Part shown: positions 9,269 to 18,401 of the stretch, piece by piece | How the letters are laid out: each line of letters opens with the position of its first letter | How positions within the stretch are numbered: position 1 is the stretch's first letter | Assembly (NCBI GenBank): GCA_965217685.1 | Contig: CBDCIZ010000003.1 | Coordinates: forward strand, 3,782,001 to 3,846,000 | Length of the DNA stretch: 64,000 bases | Direction: 5' to 3' | Origin: Aurantimonas sp965217685 | GTDB lineage: Bacteria > Pseudomonadota > Alphaproteobacteria > Rhizobiales > Rhizobiaceae | Program-made: the position numbers and the translations under genes | Notes under the pieces: generated by a model | The model's database searches: none | The model's input: the letters and a program-made list of their open reading frames with translations, nothing else | Told to the model about the DNA's origin: nothing

Positions 9269-9903
9269 GCCGCATCCCCGGATTTTGGCCGCTCGGGCGC
9301 CGTTTCGGCATTGCCTTCGGTAGTCTCGCTCTCCTTCTCTTCGGACCATTTGGAATGGGCCGAAGAGAAGGAGACGCGCGCGGCTTCCGCCGGACGGCCG
9401 TTCGGAAAGTTCGAGGTTTCGGCGACCGATGGCGCGGGGGCCGATGCGGTTTTGTCGACAGGCTCGGCCACACGGGACGTCATGGCGTCCGGCGACAACC
9501 ACGACGGTGCGCTCGCCGGCGCGGTTTCCGTCACCGGGCCCTTGTCCGGTTCGCCCAGCGCGGCCTTCGTTTCGGCGCTCGGAACCCTGGGCTGCTCGGA
9601 CTTCGTCGCCGCGCTCAAGGACGAACGAATCTCGTCGCCGATCGCCTTTATCGGGTTCATGGCGGCGCGGATGTCCTTGCGCGGGTCGAGCTTGCGCATC
9701 TCGTCGACGGTCGACTTGACGTCGTCGAGTTCGGCCTCGCGCAACGCGTCGTCGAACTGGCGGCGGAAGTCGCCAGCCATGGCACGCAACTGCTTGCTGG
9801 TGCGACCAAAAGTTCTGAGCATACCGGGAAGGTCCTTGGGGCCGACCACAACCACAAGGACCACCGCAACCACCAGGAGCTCGGACCAGCCTATATCGAA
9901 CAT
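9265..9903 (-). CDS. tatB: Twin-arginine translocase subunit TatB
   Basis: Tat substrate-receptor subunit working with TatC. The N-terminus (MFDIGWSELLVVAVVLVVVV) is the usual short membrane helix, followed by GPKDLPGMLR and an amphipathic helix, then a long Ala/Pro/Ser/Glu-rich tail to residue 212. The ordered part ends around residue 100; the tail is disordered and low in conservation, as in other rhizobial TatB proteins. It lies between tatA (107 bp upstream) and tatC, whose GTG start overlaps its stop. Confidence 0.95.
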   Translation of the reverse strand: MFDIGWSELLVVAVVLVVVVGPKDLPGMLRTFGRTSKQLRAMAGDFRRQFDDALREAELDDVKSTVDEMRKLDPRKDIRAAMNPIKAIGDEIRSSLSAATKSEQPRVPSAETKAALGEPDKGPVTETAPASAPSWLSPDAMTSRVAEPVDKTASAPAPSVAETSNFPNGRPAEAARVSFSSAHSKWSEEKESETTEGNAETAPERPKSGDAA

Positions 9904-10010
9904 GTCAGTGTCTCTGCAGGAGCGACGGGATAAAGCCTGCCGAGGCCCTCACGGGCCAGGCGCTCGCTCCCGTTTTCGGTCGCGACGATAGGCGGCCCTT
10001 GGGCGGCCGA

Positions 10011-10253
10011 TCAGTTGACCGTCTTTTCCGTCTTCACCTCGTGGCGCACGACATCGCCCTCGTCGTGATCGAGCGACCGGCGCTCGCGGGCGGTCGTCGA
10101 CGCCGTATCGGTGTCGTCGTCGTTCATGCCCTTCTTGAAATTCTTGATGCCCTTGGCGACATCGCCCATCAGCTCCGGAATCTTGCCGCGGCCGAAAAGA
10201 AGGAGCACGACGGCCAGGACGATGAGCCAGTGCCAGATGCTGAAGCTACCCAT
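10011..10253 (-). CDS. tatA: Twin-arginine translocase subunit TatA
   Basis: Pore-forming Tat subunit of 80 residues. It begins MGSFSIWHWLIVLAVVLLLF (one membrane helix), continues with the conserved FGRGKIPELMGDVAKGIKNFKKG hinge and amphipathic helix split over about residues 20-43, and ends in a short acidic tail. It is the first gene of tatABC, 47 bp downstream of the ABC ATPase gene on the same strand. Confidence 0.96.
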   Translation of the reverse strand: MGSFSIWHWLIVLAVVLLLFGRGKIPELMGDVAKGIKNFKKGMNDDDTDTASTTARERRSLDHDEGDVVRHEVKTEKTVN

Positions 10254-10300
10254 AACGAATTCTCCGTGAATGCCGACGCGCTTGAACGCCCAATTGAGAG

Positions 10301-11434
10301 CTAGCGATCGTTCGGCGTCTTTTCAAACACGATAACGTCTTGCAGATCAATGGATACGGCGACATCGCGCTTGCCTTCGGGAACGCTTCCCGCCCGCATG
10401 CGTGAGCGCAAGGGCTCGTCGATGCCCTCGATGGCGACTGTCATCAGGTCGACGCCGCCGAGGAAACGCCGCGCCACGATGCGGCCGCGAACACCTGCGT
10501 CGCGCTCATCGAGACGCAGGCCCGTCAGCCTGAGAGCGACGGTCATTTCGGTGCCTTCGGGTTTAGCCGAATCGCCAACGACACCGAGAGGCGTCACCAC
10601 ATGTCCGCCACGAATCTCGCCGGAAATGACGTTCAATTCGGAGAAGAACCCGGCGGCGAACAGATCGGCCGGTCGGCTGTACAGCTCCGCCGCCGTGCCG
10701 GTCTGGACGATCTGCCCGTCACGCAAAAGTGCGATCCGGTCGCCCATGCGCATCGCCTCTTCCGCATCGTGGGTGACGATGATCGCCGTCGCCCTGCTCT
10801 CGCGCAGGATCTTCAGCGTATCGGTGCGCACGACATCCTTCAGCCGGCTGTCGAGGCCGGAGAAGGGCTCGTCCATGAGCAGCACCTGCGGCCGCGGCGA
10901 CAACGCGCGGGCAAGCGCCACGCGCTGTTGCTCGCCGCCCGAAAGGGTGTGCGGATAGGCGTCTGCCGCGTGGCCCAGCCCGACCCGCTCCAGCGCCAGC
11001 CTGGCTTCGCCGCGCGCCGCATCGCGCGACATCGCCGTCAGGCCGAAGCGGACGTTCTCGGCGATGGTCATATGCGGAAACAGCGCAAAATCCTGGAACA
11101 TCAGCCCAACGCCTCGCCGCTCCGGTGGCACGAAATCGTTCGGCCCCGCCACCTCGCGGCCGTTCAGCACCAGCCGGCCTTGGCTCTGTCGTTCGATGCC
11201 GGCGGCGATGCGCAGCATGGTGGTCTTGCCGGAGCCGGAGGGGCCGAGCAGGCACAAAATCTCGCCGGGTTCTGCGGCGAGGTCGATGTTCTTGAGGATA
11301 TGCGCGGACCCGACCGAATAGCTGACATTTTCAAAAGCAAGACGCGAGGCGAAGCTGACGCCGGCGCTGGTGCGTCCGGCCGGTTGTGCCGTTGCCGAAG
11401 ACCGGGACTTCACCGCAGTTGCGTCGCGTTGCAT
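10301..11434 (-). CDS. ABC transporter ATP-binding protein, Fe(III)/spermidine (FbpC/PotA) type
   Basis: Cytoplasmic ATPase subunit of an importer, 377 residues. It has a Walker A motif (GPSGSGKTT), Q-loop (LMFQDFALFPHMT), the signature LSGGEQQRVALARAL, Walker B (VLLMDEPFSGLD), the switch His (VTHDAEEAM) and a C-terminal TOBE-like domain, the layout of FbpC/PotA subunits. The ATG at 11434 is preferred over an in-frame TTG at 11473 because GGCAGGG precedes it. No permease or binding-protein gene is adjacent, so its partners and substrate are unknown. It occupies the place between nagZ and tatA where related genomes usually carry scpA and scpB. Confidence 0.88.
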   Translation of the reverse strand: MQRDATAVKSRSSATAQPAGRTSAGVSFASRLAFENVSYSVGSAHILKNIDLAAEPGEILCLLGPSGSGKTTMLRIAAGIERQSQGRLVLNGREVAGPNDFVPPERRGVGLMFQDFALFPHMTIAENVRFGLTAMSRDAARGEARLALERVGLGHAADAYPHTLSGGEQQRVALARALSPRPQVLLMDEPFSGLDSRLKDVVRTDTLKILRESRATAIIVTHDAEEAMRMGDRIALLRDGQIVQTGTAAELYSRPADLFAAGFFSELNVISGEIRGGHVVTPLGVVGDSAKPEGTEMTVALRLTGLRLDERDAGVRGRIVARRFLGGVDLMTVAIEGIDEPLRSRMRAGSVPEGKRDVAVSIDLQDVIVFEKTPNDR

Positions 11435-11564
11435 GAGATGCCCTGCCGAATGTTTCGTCACGGTCGCCGGCAAGCCAGCGTCGCGCGGGCCTTGGCTAGC
11501 GCCTCAGCGCCCTGCCCGCAATCCTTGGCGACGCACTTAAGACAGGCAAACCAGCGGCGAACCG

Positions 11565-12587
11565 TCAGGATATCCCGGCGAGAAGCCCATCGTATTCGTG
11601 GCGCAGATCCGCCTCGACCACCGGCTGGGCGCCTCTTGCGATCACCGCCTCGGCCGCTTTTGCGCGGCGCTCGGCGTCGCCGCTCAGCGGCTGGGCGGCC
11701 GCCGCGATCCGCTTCATCTCGCTCATGTCGCCATTGCAGTGTAGCAGCATGTCGCAGCCGGATGTCAGTGCCCGCTGGCCGAGATCGTAAAGGTCGCCGG
11801 CGAGAGCCTTCATCGACATATCGTCGGTCATCAGCAGGCCGTCGAAGCCGATCTCCCGGCGCATCAGGTCCTCGATGATCGTCTGAGACAAGGTCGCCGG
11901 AAAGTTCGGGTCGATATGGCTGTAAAGCACGTGGGCGGTCATCGCGGCCGGCAGATTGCGAAGCGCCCGGAACGGCGCGAAATCGGTCTTCGCCAGTTCG
12001 GCACGGGGCGTGTCGACGGTCGGCAGCGCCAGATGGCTGTCGGCATTGCCGCGGCCATGGCCGGGCATGTGCTTCATGACCGGCAGAAGGCCGCCGGCCA
12101 TCAGGCCGTCTGCCGCGGCGCGTCCAAGGGTCGCCACCGTGTCCGGCGCCATGGCGTAGGCACGGTCGCCGATCACCGAGTTGGCGTTCTCGACCGGCAC
12201 GTCGAGGCAGGGGATGCAATTGGCGGTGATGCCGAAGCCGAGCAGGTCGAGGGCAAGCAGACGACCTTGCAGCCAAGCGGCGCGCTCGCCAGCGCGTGGG
12301 TCCACGGCGAAGACGCGACCGACATCGGCGGCGGGCCGGTAATACGGCGCCAGAGGCGGTCGGATCCGCTGGACGCGCCCGCCCTCCTGGTCGATGAAGA
12401 TCGGCGTCGTGTCGCGGCCGCCGAGTTCGCGCAGTTCCATGGCGAGTTCGATAACCTGAGCGCGCTCGGCAATGTTGCGGGCGAAGAGAATGTAGCCCCA
12501 AGGCCGTTCGTCTGCGAAGAACGCCTTCTCTTGCGTAGTGAGACGGTGTCCGGCCGGCGCGGCGATCCAGGCTTTGGAGGCGTTCAT
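11565..12587 (-). CDS. nagZ: Beta-N-acetylhexosaminidase NagZ
   Basis: Glycoside hydrolase family 3 enzyme that removes N-acetylglucosamine from anhydro-muropeptides during cell-wall recycling; normally cytoplasmic. The 340-residue product starts MNASKAWIAAPAG and shows DERPWGYILFARNI, IFIDQEGGRVQRI, the substrate-binding and catalytic-loop stretch KHMPGHGRGNADSH, and the nucleophile region GLLMTDDMSMKAL. The start at 12587 has GAGAAAG upstream and matches family N-termini. The frame stays open upstream to a GTG at 12779 and would there encode a Tat-like signal, discussed as a finding. It follows the SPOR gene in the usual argS-SPOR-nagZ order. Confidence 0.95.
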   Translation of the reverse strand: MNASKAWIAAPAGHRLTTQEKAFFADERPWGYILFARNIAERAQVIELAMELRELGGRDTTPIFIDQEGGRVQRIRPPLAPYYRPAADVGRVFAVDPRAGERAAWLQGRLLALDLLGFGITANCIPCLDVPVENANSVIGDRAYAMAPDTVATLGRAAADGLMAGGLLPVMKHMPGHGRGNADSHLALPTVDTPRAELAKTDFAPFRALRNLPAAMTAHVLYSHIDPNFPATLSQTIIEDLMRREIGFDGLLMTDDMSMKALAGDLYDLGQRALTSGCDMLLHCNGDMSEMKRIAAAAQPLSGDAERRAKAAEAVIARGAQPVVEADLRHEYDGLLAGIS

Positions 12588-12730
12588 GGCGGTCTTTCTC
12601 ACGGCATGATTCGGCCCGGCTTTAAGGCCGGGCCGCTTGAATTTTGATGGTGAGGTATTGACGGTGTCTCCGCCGGCAAGACCTGGGAGCGAATGGGCTG
12701 CGAGAGTCGCCGCGACCGTCCCGCCGGCTG

Positions 12731-14665
12731 CTAGCGCGACACGAAGCAGTTGCCGCCGGCCGATTTCAGGTTTGCGCACAGGCTGTTGGCCTCGTTTCGA
12801 GAATTGGCGCCGACGCGAACGCGATAATAGGTGCCCTTCCCCGCAATTTCCGCCGTCTGAATAACGACGTTGCGACCGCCGATGACGCTGGCGTAGCGCT
12901 TGGTGAGATTGCTCTGCGACTGCTTGGCAGCCGCTTCGGAGGGCTGCGACGATATCTGGACGTAGTATGCGCTGCTGGCCGCCGGTGCTTCTGGTACAAC
13001 CGGGGCAGGCTTCGGCGTCTCGATCGAGGCCGTGCGCACCGGCTCAGGTGCTGGTGCAACACTTTTGGTCGCGACCGGTTCTGCCGCCGGTGCCGGTGCC
13101 GGCGCTGCCATGGTCGCCATTTCGACAGGCTTTGCGGCCGCCTCCAGCATAGCCGGTGCTCCGGTCGCCGAGGATGCGCCATCCGACGGCGGAGCGTTCT
13201 CGACGACGAGAGTGCCGTCCGGACGAACCGTCAGTGTGCGAACGCGACGTGGCTGCAGCACATCCGGATCGGTCTCGGCAACCGCCGACACGCCAGGTAC
13301 GGATGCCGCATCGGTGCGAGCCGGCTGGGCCGCACGAACCCCGGTGATTGGGCTGAGATCGACGCCAGGCAGGCCGTTGTCTTCAGCCTTGGGAAGATCG
13401 ACCGGCTCTTCGGCCGCCGTCAAAAGCGTCTTCTGCGACGGTTGAACGCCCGACGCCGCGCTCTGGACGCGCTCGTAGACGGCCTTGTTCTGGTTCGGGA
13501 TCGACCGTCCGCCCGGCTCCTTCGGAGCGACCTTGACAGGCAAGGTGTCGGCTTTGACCACGAGGACATCGCTCGGCGCGCCGATCAGATCGTCGCCGGT
13601 GAGAACATAAGCGCCCAGGCCACCGATGACGGCGATGGCGAGAACGCTGGCACCCAGCCCCCAACTGCGGTTTGCCGTTCGCGGGCCCGACCCGGCAACG
13701 ATGGACGGCACCACGCGCTCGGTGGAAGACGATCTCGCCGTGCCATCCTCATTCCAATCGACGACATCATCCGAAAAGGCGGTTCCGACATGCGAGTCGG
13801 ATGCGGTGTCGTAGGCGATCGCCGCATGGGGCGACGCGTGAGTCGCCATTTTTGAGGTCGGGAGCGGCCGCATGGCCGCAAGCTCGCTGGCAATCAGCTC
13901 GTCGAAGTCGTCAAAGGGTTTGTCGTCAGAATGGTGCTTCGGTGTCGCCTCGGCCCGATCCGGCGCGAACGCTTCACTGCGGTGGAACGGAATCTGCCGT
14001 GGGTTCGCCGGTGCGGAAAGGCCGCTCAGCGCAAGCTCGAGTTCGCTGTCGAGGCTGACGTCGAACGCGTCGTCAATGGGTTCGGAAGACTTCGGGTTCG
14101 GGACGCATGTGGAAGCAGCCGGAGCCGCCTCGCCTTTTGTCGCCGACAAGGCAGGCTTCGGGCCGGCACCACGAGGCGCGACCCAACTGGCATAGGAGGT
14201 TTCTGCGACGGAGGTGACCGCAGGCGCCGCGACCGCCGCGGCATCAGCGATGCGGTCAGACCCCTCCGCCCGCGCAATCACCACCGGCCGGTAATCCTCC
14301 GAATCGAACTCGGCGTTGAGGGCCTCTGCGAACTCCGCTTCGAAATTCATGGTTCCGAGATCGACGTCGACCGACGGCTTGCCATGGGAGCTGTCAGCAT
14401 TCTGCTCGTCGTCGACTGGCGAGTCCGCCAGCTCGGCGAGAAAGCGATCAAGGCGATCGTCGTCCGACACGCCTTCAGCGCGCACATCGCCCGTAACAGC
14501 GGAAACCGCGGGCACCGGCTCGGGATCGGTCGGCACGAAATTCTGCTCCAGGAGCTCGGTCAGCTCAGCGAAGGGATCGTTGTCGAAACCATCGATCGAC
14601 TCGTGACCGTCGCTTTGGCCTTGCCGATCGTTCTGGCCGTAATTATTGCCGTCAGAACTCGTCAT
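12731..14665 (-). CDS. SPOR-domain membrane protein
   Basis: Division-associated envelope protein, 644 residues. It has a long acidic cytoplasmic N-terminal region (about 1-335), one membrane helix (SWGLGASVLAIAVIGGLGAY, about 335-355), a Pro/Ala-rich periplasmic linker, and a C-terminal SPOR domain (about 567-644, opening YYVQISSQPSEAAAKQ) that binds denuded glycan strands at septa. The start at 14665 (MTSSDGNNYGQND) has a purine-rich ribosome site; an upstream in-frame start at 14725 is less likely. It lies between argS and nagZ, the standard position for this protein in Hyphomicrobiales. The linkers are low complexity and not informative. Confidence 0.88.
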   Translation of the reverse strand: MTSSDGNNYGQNDRQGQSDGHESIDGFDNDPFAELTELLEQNFVPTDPEPVPAVSAVTGDVRAEGVSDDDRLDRFLAELADSPVDDEQNADSSHGKPSVDVDLGTMNFEAEFAEALNAEFDSEDYRPVVIARAEGSDRIADAAAVAAPAVTSVAETSYASWVAPRGAGPKPALSATKGEAAPAASTCVPNPKSSEPIDDAFDVSLDSELELALSGLSAPANPRQIPFHRSEAFAPDRAEATPKHHSDDKPFDDFDELIASELAAMRPLPTSKMATHASPHAAIAYDTASDSHVGTAFSDDVVDWNEDGTARSSSTERVVPSIVAGSGPRTANRSWGLGASVLAIAVIGGLGAYVLTGDDLIGAPSDVLVVKADTLPVKVAPKEPGGRSIPNQNKAVYERVQSAASGVQPSQKTLLTAAEEPVDLPKAEDNGLPGVDLSPITGVRAAQPARTDAASVPGVSAVAETDPDVLQPRRVRTLTVRPDGTLVVENAPPSDGASSATGAPAMLEAAAKPVEMATMAAPAPAPAAEPVATKSVAPAPEPVRTASIETPKPAPVVPEAPAASSAYYVQISSQPSEAAAKQSQSNLTKRYASVIGGRNVVIQTAEIAGKGTYYRVRVGANSRNEANSLCANLKSAGGNCFVSR

Positions 14666-14763
14666 GTCCCCATCGACCTCTTCGCCAACCGTCTCACACT
14701 CTGCGGTTCGCCCCAATCCAGCCAAAAAAGGCTAAAAGAGGAACTTGACCAAAGCGTGATGCC

Positions 14764-16515
14764 TCACCGCATTTCTTCCGGTGCGTCGGCTCCGATGAGA
14801 CCGAGCCCGGTGGCAATAACCAGCTGGACGGCGCGCACCAGTCCGAGTCTCGCCACAGTCATTGTGCTCGCATCAGGGTTAACAAAACGTAACGCGGGAT
14901 AGTCCTTGCCGCGATTGTACTGACCATGGAAGGCCGAGGCCAGGTCATAGAGATAGAACGCCAGACGATGTGGTTCCTTGGCCTCGGCAGCCTGTCCGAT
15001 CAGCCTTGGAAATTCGGCCAACTTTCGCATCAGGCCGAGTTCGCCCTCGTCGGTGAGACCGGCCAGATCGTCCGCACTCAGCGTTGCATGGTTCCGGGTC
15101 TCGATACCTGCCTCATCGGCCTGGCGGAAAATCGCCGCGGCTCGCGCATGGGCGTACTGAACGTAGAAAACGGCATTGTCCTTCGACTGTTCGGTAACTT
15201 TCTTGAAGTCGAAATCGAGCGGCGCATCACTCTTTCTGAACAGCATCATGAACCGCACCGGATCGCGGCCCACTTCTTCGACCAACTCGGCGAGGGTGAC
15301 AAAGTCGCCGGAGCGCTTCGACATCTTCACCGGCTCGCCATTGCGGTAGAGTTTGACGAGATTGCACAACAGGACGTTTGCTTCGGCCGAACCACCCGAG
15401 ATCGCCTTGGCGACGGCTTCCAGCCGCTTGACGTAGCCGCCATGGTCGGCGCCGAGCACGTAGACCATCTCGGAAAAGCCGCGCTCGAACTTGTCGCGGA
15501 AATAGGCGACATCGGCGGCGAAATAGGTGTAGTGCCCGTCGGACTTCACCAGCGGCCGGTCCTGGTCGTCGCCCACGTCGGAGGAGCGCAACAGCGTCTG
15601 CTCGCGATCCTCCCACTCCTCCGGCACCTGGCCCTTCGGCGGCGGCAGTGTGCCTTGGTAGATGAAGCCCTTGTCCCTCAGATCGGCGATGGCCGCGGCG
15701 ATCTTGCCGTCGTTCTCGGCATGCAGCGTGCGCTCGGAAAAGAACACGTCCTGCTCGACGCCGAGCAGCTTCAGGTCGCTCCGGATTATCGCCATCATCG
15801 CGTCGATCGACCGGTCGCGCACCAGCGGCAGCCATTCGGCGTCGTCCATGGCGAGGAGCTGGTCGCCGAACTCGGCCTTCAGCGCTTGGCCGACCGGAAC
15901 GAGATAGTCGCCCGGATAGAGCCCCGAAGGAATGTCGCCGACCGTCTCGCCGAGGGCCTCGCGGTAACGCAGGAAAGCCGAGCGGGCGAGGACGTTGATC
16001 TGCTCTCCGGCGTCGTTGATGTAATATTCGGTCGTGACGTCGTCGCCGGCAAAGGCCATGACGCGTGCCAGCGCGTCGCCGACCACGGCACCGCGCGTAT
16101 GGCCGACATGCATCGGCCCGGTCGGGTTTGCCGAGACATATTCGACATTCACCTTGCGGCCGGTCGGAGCCCCCCGCCCATAGTCGCCGCCAGCCTTCAG
16201 GATGTCCGCGAGATGGGCAGTCCAGAAGCCGTTCGAGACGCGCAGATTGATGAAGCCGGGGCCAGCGACCTCGGCGGTCTCAATGTCGGGATCGCGGGCG
16301 AGCCGCACGGCGATCGAAGTCGCGAGCTCTCGTGGCTTCATCCCGAGGGGCTTTGCCAGCACCATCGCGGCGTTGGTGGCGAGATCGCCATGAGCCGGAT
16401 CGCGCGGTGGCTCGACGGTGACGCGCGACAGGTCGGGGGTCCCGCCATCGCGGGCGTCGAGCGCCTCGCTCACGGCGGTCTTGATGCGCGTTTCGAAGTC
16501 GCTGAAGATGTTCAT
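14764..16515 (-). CDS. argS: Arginyl-tRNA synthetase
   Basis: Class I aminoacyl-tRNA synthetase, 583 residues. It has an N-terminal additional domain, the HIGH-like motif in NPTGPMHVGHTRGAVVGDAL, the KMSKRSGDFVTL signature (VKMSKRSG) and a C-terminal anticodon-binding domain ending VIATGLGLIGADAPEEMR. The start MNIFSDFETRIK at 16515 has GGAG eight bases upstream and matches the family; the frame is open to 16593 but that extension looks spurious. It is first of the argS-SPOR-nagZ group; dgt lies 162 bp upstream on the same strand. Confidence 0.96.
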   Translation of the reverse strand: MNIFSDFETRIKTAVSEALDARDGGTPDLSRVTVEPPRDPAHGDLATNAAMVLAKPLGMKPRELATSIAVRLARDPDIETAEVAGPGFINLRVSNGFWTAHLADILKAGGDYGRGAPTGRKVNVEYVSANPTGPMHVGHTRGAVVGDALARVMAFAGDDVTTEYYINDAGEQINVLARSAFLRYREALGETVGDIPSGLYPGDYLVPVGQALKAEFGDQLLAMDDAEWLPLVRDRSIDAMMAIIRSDLKLLGVEQDVFFSERTLHAENDGKIAAAIADLRDKGFIYQGTLPPPKGQVPEEWEDREQTLLRSSDVGDDQDRPLVKSDGHYTYFAADVAYFRDKFERGFSEMVYVLGADHGGYVKRLEAVAKAISGGSAEANVLLCNLVKLYRNGEPVKMSKRSGDFVTLAELVEEVGRDPVRFMMLFRKSDAPLDFDFKKVTEQSKDNAVFYVQYAHARAAAIFRQADEAGIETRNHATLSADDLAGLTDEGELGLMRKLAEFPRLIGQAAEAKEPHRLAFYLYDLASAFHGQYNRGKDYPALRFVNPDASTMTVARLGLVRAVQLVIATGLGLIGADAPEEMR

Positions 16516-16677
16516 GGGACGCTCCGGCCGGATCGATCGGCAGCCGCTCCCGGCGACCGGCGCGGTCGAACCTTGGCGGATGCGGACATTCATTCATAAA
16601 AAACAGGCTTGGCGGCTAACGCAATCGCGGGATTGCGTCAAACGATGTCGAAACCCCGCCGCTTTGCAGCTCTTGCC

Positions 16678-17925
16678 TCATGCACCCGTTTTCAGCCGCT
16701 TGTACTCGGCGCGGGCAAACGTGTCGGTCATGCCGGAAAGATAGTCGGCGACCCGCCGGGCGCGCTTTTCATCGCTCAGAGCCTCGCAATGTAGTGCCCA
16801 GTCCGCGGGCATCAGGTCGGGGCGCGCGACGAAGCTGTCGAACAGTTCCTGGACGAGCGTTTCGGCGCTTTGCATCACCGCCATGACGCCGGGATCACGA
16901 TAGACCCGCTCGAAAAGAAAGCGCCTCGTCTGATCGACGGCCTCACGCATCGAGCCGGAAAAAACCACCAGCGCCCGATCTGCGGCCCGCACGGCATCGG
17001 CATTTTCGGGCGCCAGCATCTCGATGCCGGCGACGGCCGTCCCGATCACGTCCTCGACCATTCGGGTGATGTGCCGGCGCAGGATCTCGTGGCCGGTGCG
17101 CACCGGGTCGAGGCCCGGATAGGCCCGCTCCACATCGGCCAGGATCGAGCCCGCCAGTTCCAGTTCGCGCAGATCGTCGACCGCGATCAGCCCGGCGCGC
17201 AAACCGTCGTCGAGATCGTGGGTGTTGTAGGCAATGTCGTCGGAAATCGCTGCGGCCTGGGCTTCGAGGCTCGCAAAGCTGGAAAGGTCGAGCGCCATCA
17301 GCGCGTCGAACTCGGCGATCGGGCCGGGCAATTGTTCGCCCTCGACGACATATGGACCGGTGAGTGGGCCATTGTGCTTGACGAGGCCTTCCAGCGTTTC
17401 CCAAGTGAGGTTCAGCCCATCGAACTCGGCATAGCGATGCTCAAGCGCCGTGACGATGCGCAGCGACTGGGCGTTGTGATCGAAGCCCCCATACTCTTTC
17501 AACCGTTGCGACAGCGCCCGCTCGCCGGCATGGCCGAAGGGCGTGTGGCCGAAATCGTGGACCAGTGCCACCGCCTCGGTCAGGTCCTCGTCGAGCCTGA
17601 GGGCACGGGCAAAGGCGCGGGCGATCTGCGAGACTTCGATCGTGTGGGTCAGTCGTGTGCGATAATGGTCGCCCTCGTCGGCGACGAAGACCTGGGTCTT
17701 GTGCTTCAGCCGGCGAAACGCGGTGGAGTGGACGATGCGGTCGCGGTCGCGCTGATAGGGCGTGCGGGTGCGGCTGGGCGGCTCGGCGAGCAGTCGGCCG
17801 CGGCTTTCCTCGGGCTGCACGGCGTAACGCGCGCGGCCGATACCGCCCATGCCGATCGCCGGGAATTGGCCGGGCGCGGTCGCAGCGATCGCCTCACCTG
17901 TGCGGCCGGCCTGATAATCCTGCAT
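16678..17925 (-). CDS. dgt: Deoxyguanosinetriphosphate triphosphohydrolase-like protein
   Basis: HD-superfamily dNTP triphosphohydrolase, likely acting on dGTP or other dNTPs to shape nucleotide pools. The 415-residue product contains RDRDRIVHSTAFRRLKHKTQVF, the HD metal-site residues in RLTHTIEVSQIAR and VHDFGHTPFGHAGE, and SDDIAYNTHDLDDGLRAG. These define the dGTPase type 2 subfamily common in alphaproteobacteria. A second in-frame Met at 17850 begins nearer to where homologues align, so the first 25 residues are uncertain. It is divergent from erpA, with 102 bp between the starts, the usual rhizobial pairing. Confidence 0.92.
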   Translation of the reverse strand: MQDYQAGRTGEAIAATAPGQFPAIGMGGIGRARYAVQPEESRGRLLAEPPSRTRTPYQRDRDRIVHSTAFRRLKHKTQVFVADEGDHYRTRLTHTIEVSQIARAFARALRLDEDLTEAVALVHDFGHTPFGHAGERALSQRLKEYGGFDHNAQSLRIVTALEHRYAEFDGLNLTWETLEGLVKHNGPLTGPYVVEGEQLPGPIAEFDALMALDLSSFASLEAQAAAISDDIAYNTHDLDDGLRAGLIAVDDLRELELAGSILADVERAYPGLDPVRTGHEILRRHITRMVEDVIGTAVAGIEMLAPENADAVRAADRALVVFSGSMREAVDQTRRFLFERVYRDPGVMAVMQSAETLVQELFDSFVARPDLMPADWALHCEALSDEKRARRVADYLSGMTDTFARAEYKRLKTGA

Positions 17926-18027
17926 CTGAAACGATCCGTTCCGATTGACCGGGTTCGCGAGGATCCATACTTATGGGCGAGACATCGAACAAGGAGCGAC
18001 GCGGCGAAACGCCGGGCCGAACGATCC

Positions 18028-18393
18028 ATGAGCGAGACCACAGCCGACGTCCCCACATCGTCCACCGCGACCGTCACCGTATCGGAAGCGGCCGCCAAGC
18101 GCATCGCGGCAATCGTCGCGAAGTCGTCCGGCGATGCCGACAGCTTGCGTATTTCCGTCGAAGGCGGCGGATGCTCGGGCTTCTCGTATAAATACGACCT
18201 CGCCAGCGGTCAGGACGAGGACGACGTCGTTCTCGAACGGGACGGAGCACGGGTGCTGATCGACCAGGTCTCGCTGGTCTATCTCGAAGGCTCCGTCGTC
18301 GATTTCGTCGACGATCTGATGGGGCAGTCCTTCCAGATCCGCAATCCCAATGCTGTCGCGTCCTGCGGCTGCGGCACCAGCTTCTCGGTCTGA
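18028..18393 (+). CDS. erpA: Iron-sulfur cluster insertion protein (A-type carrier)
   Basis: A-type carrier that passes Fe-S clusters to apo-proteins. The 121-residue product has a short variable N-terminus, then VTVSEAAAKRIAAIV and the three conserved cysteines in GGGCSGFSYKYDL and the C-terminal SCGCGTSFSV. Length and motifs fit ErpA/IscA. The start at 18028 (MSETTADVPTSS) follows the divergent dgt promoter region; longer open frames upstream run antisense to dgt and are not real. xthA begins 8 bases after its stop, so the two are co-transcribed. Confidence 0.95.
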   Translation: MSETTADVPTSSTATVTVSEAAAKRIAAIVAKSSGDADSLRISVEGGGCSGFSYKYDLASGQDEDDVVLERDGARVLIDQVSLVYLEGSVVDFVDDLMGQSFQIRNPNAVASCGCGTSFSV

Positions 18394-18401
18394 CACTCAT
18401 C

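Noticed and set aside
11458..11565. Cysteine-containing tail (ACLKCVAKDCG) in an alternative minus-strand frame between nagZ and the ABC ATPase gene
   Set aside because: No usable start codon outside nagZ and no ribosome site; likely chance.
14926..16599. Plus-strand open frame of 557 codons opposite argS
   Set aside because: argS on the minus strand is unambiguous; the plus frame has no motif.
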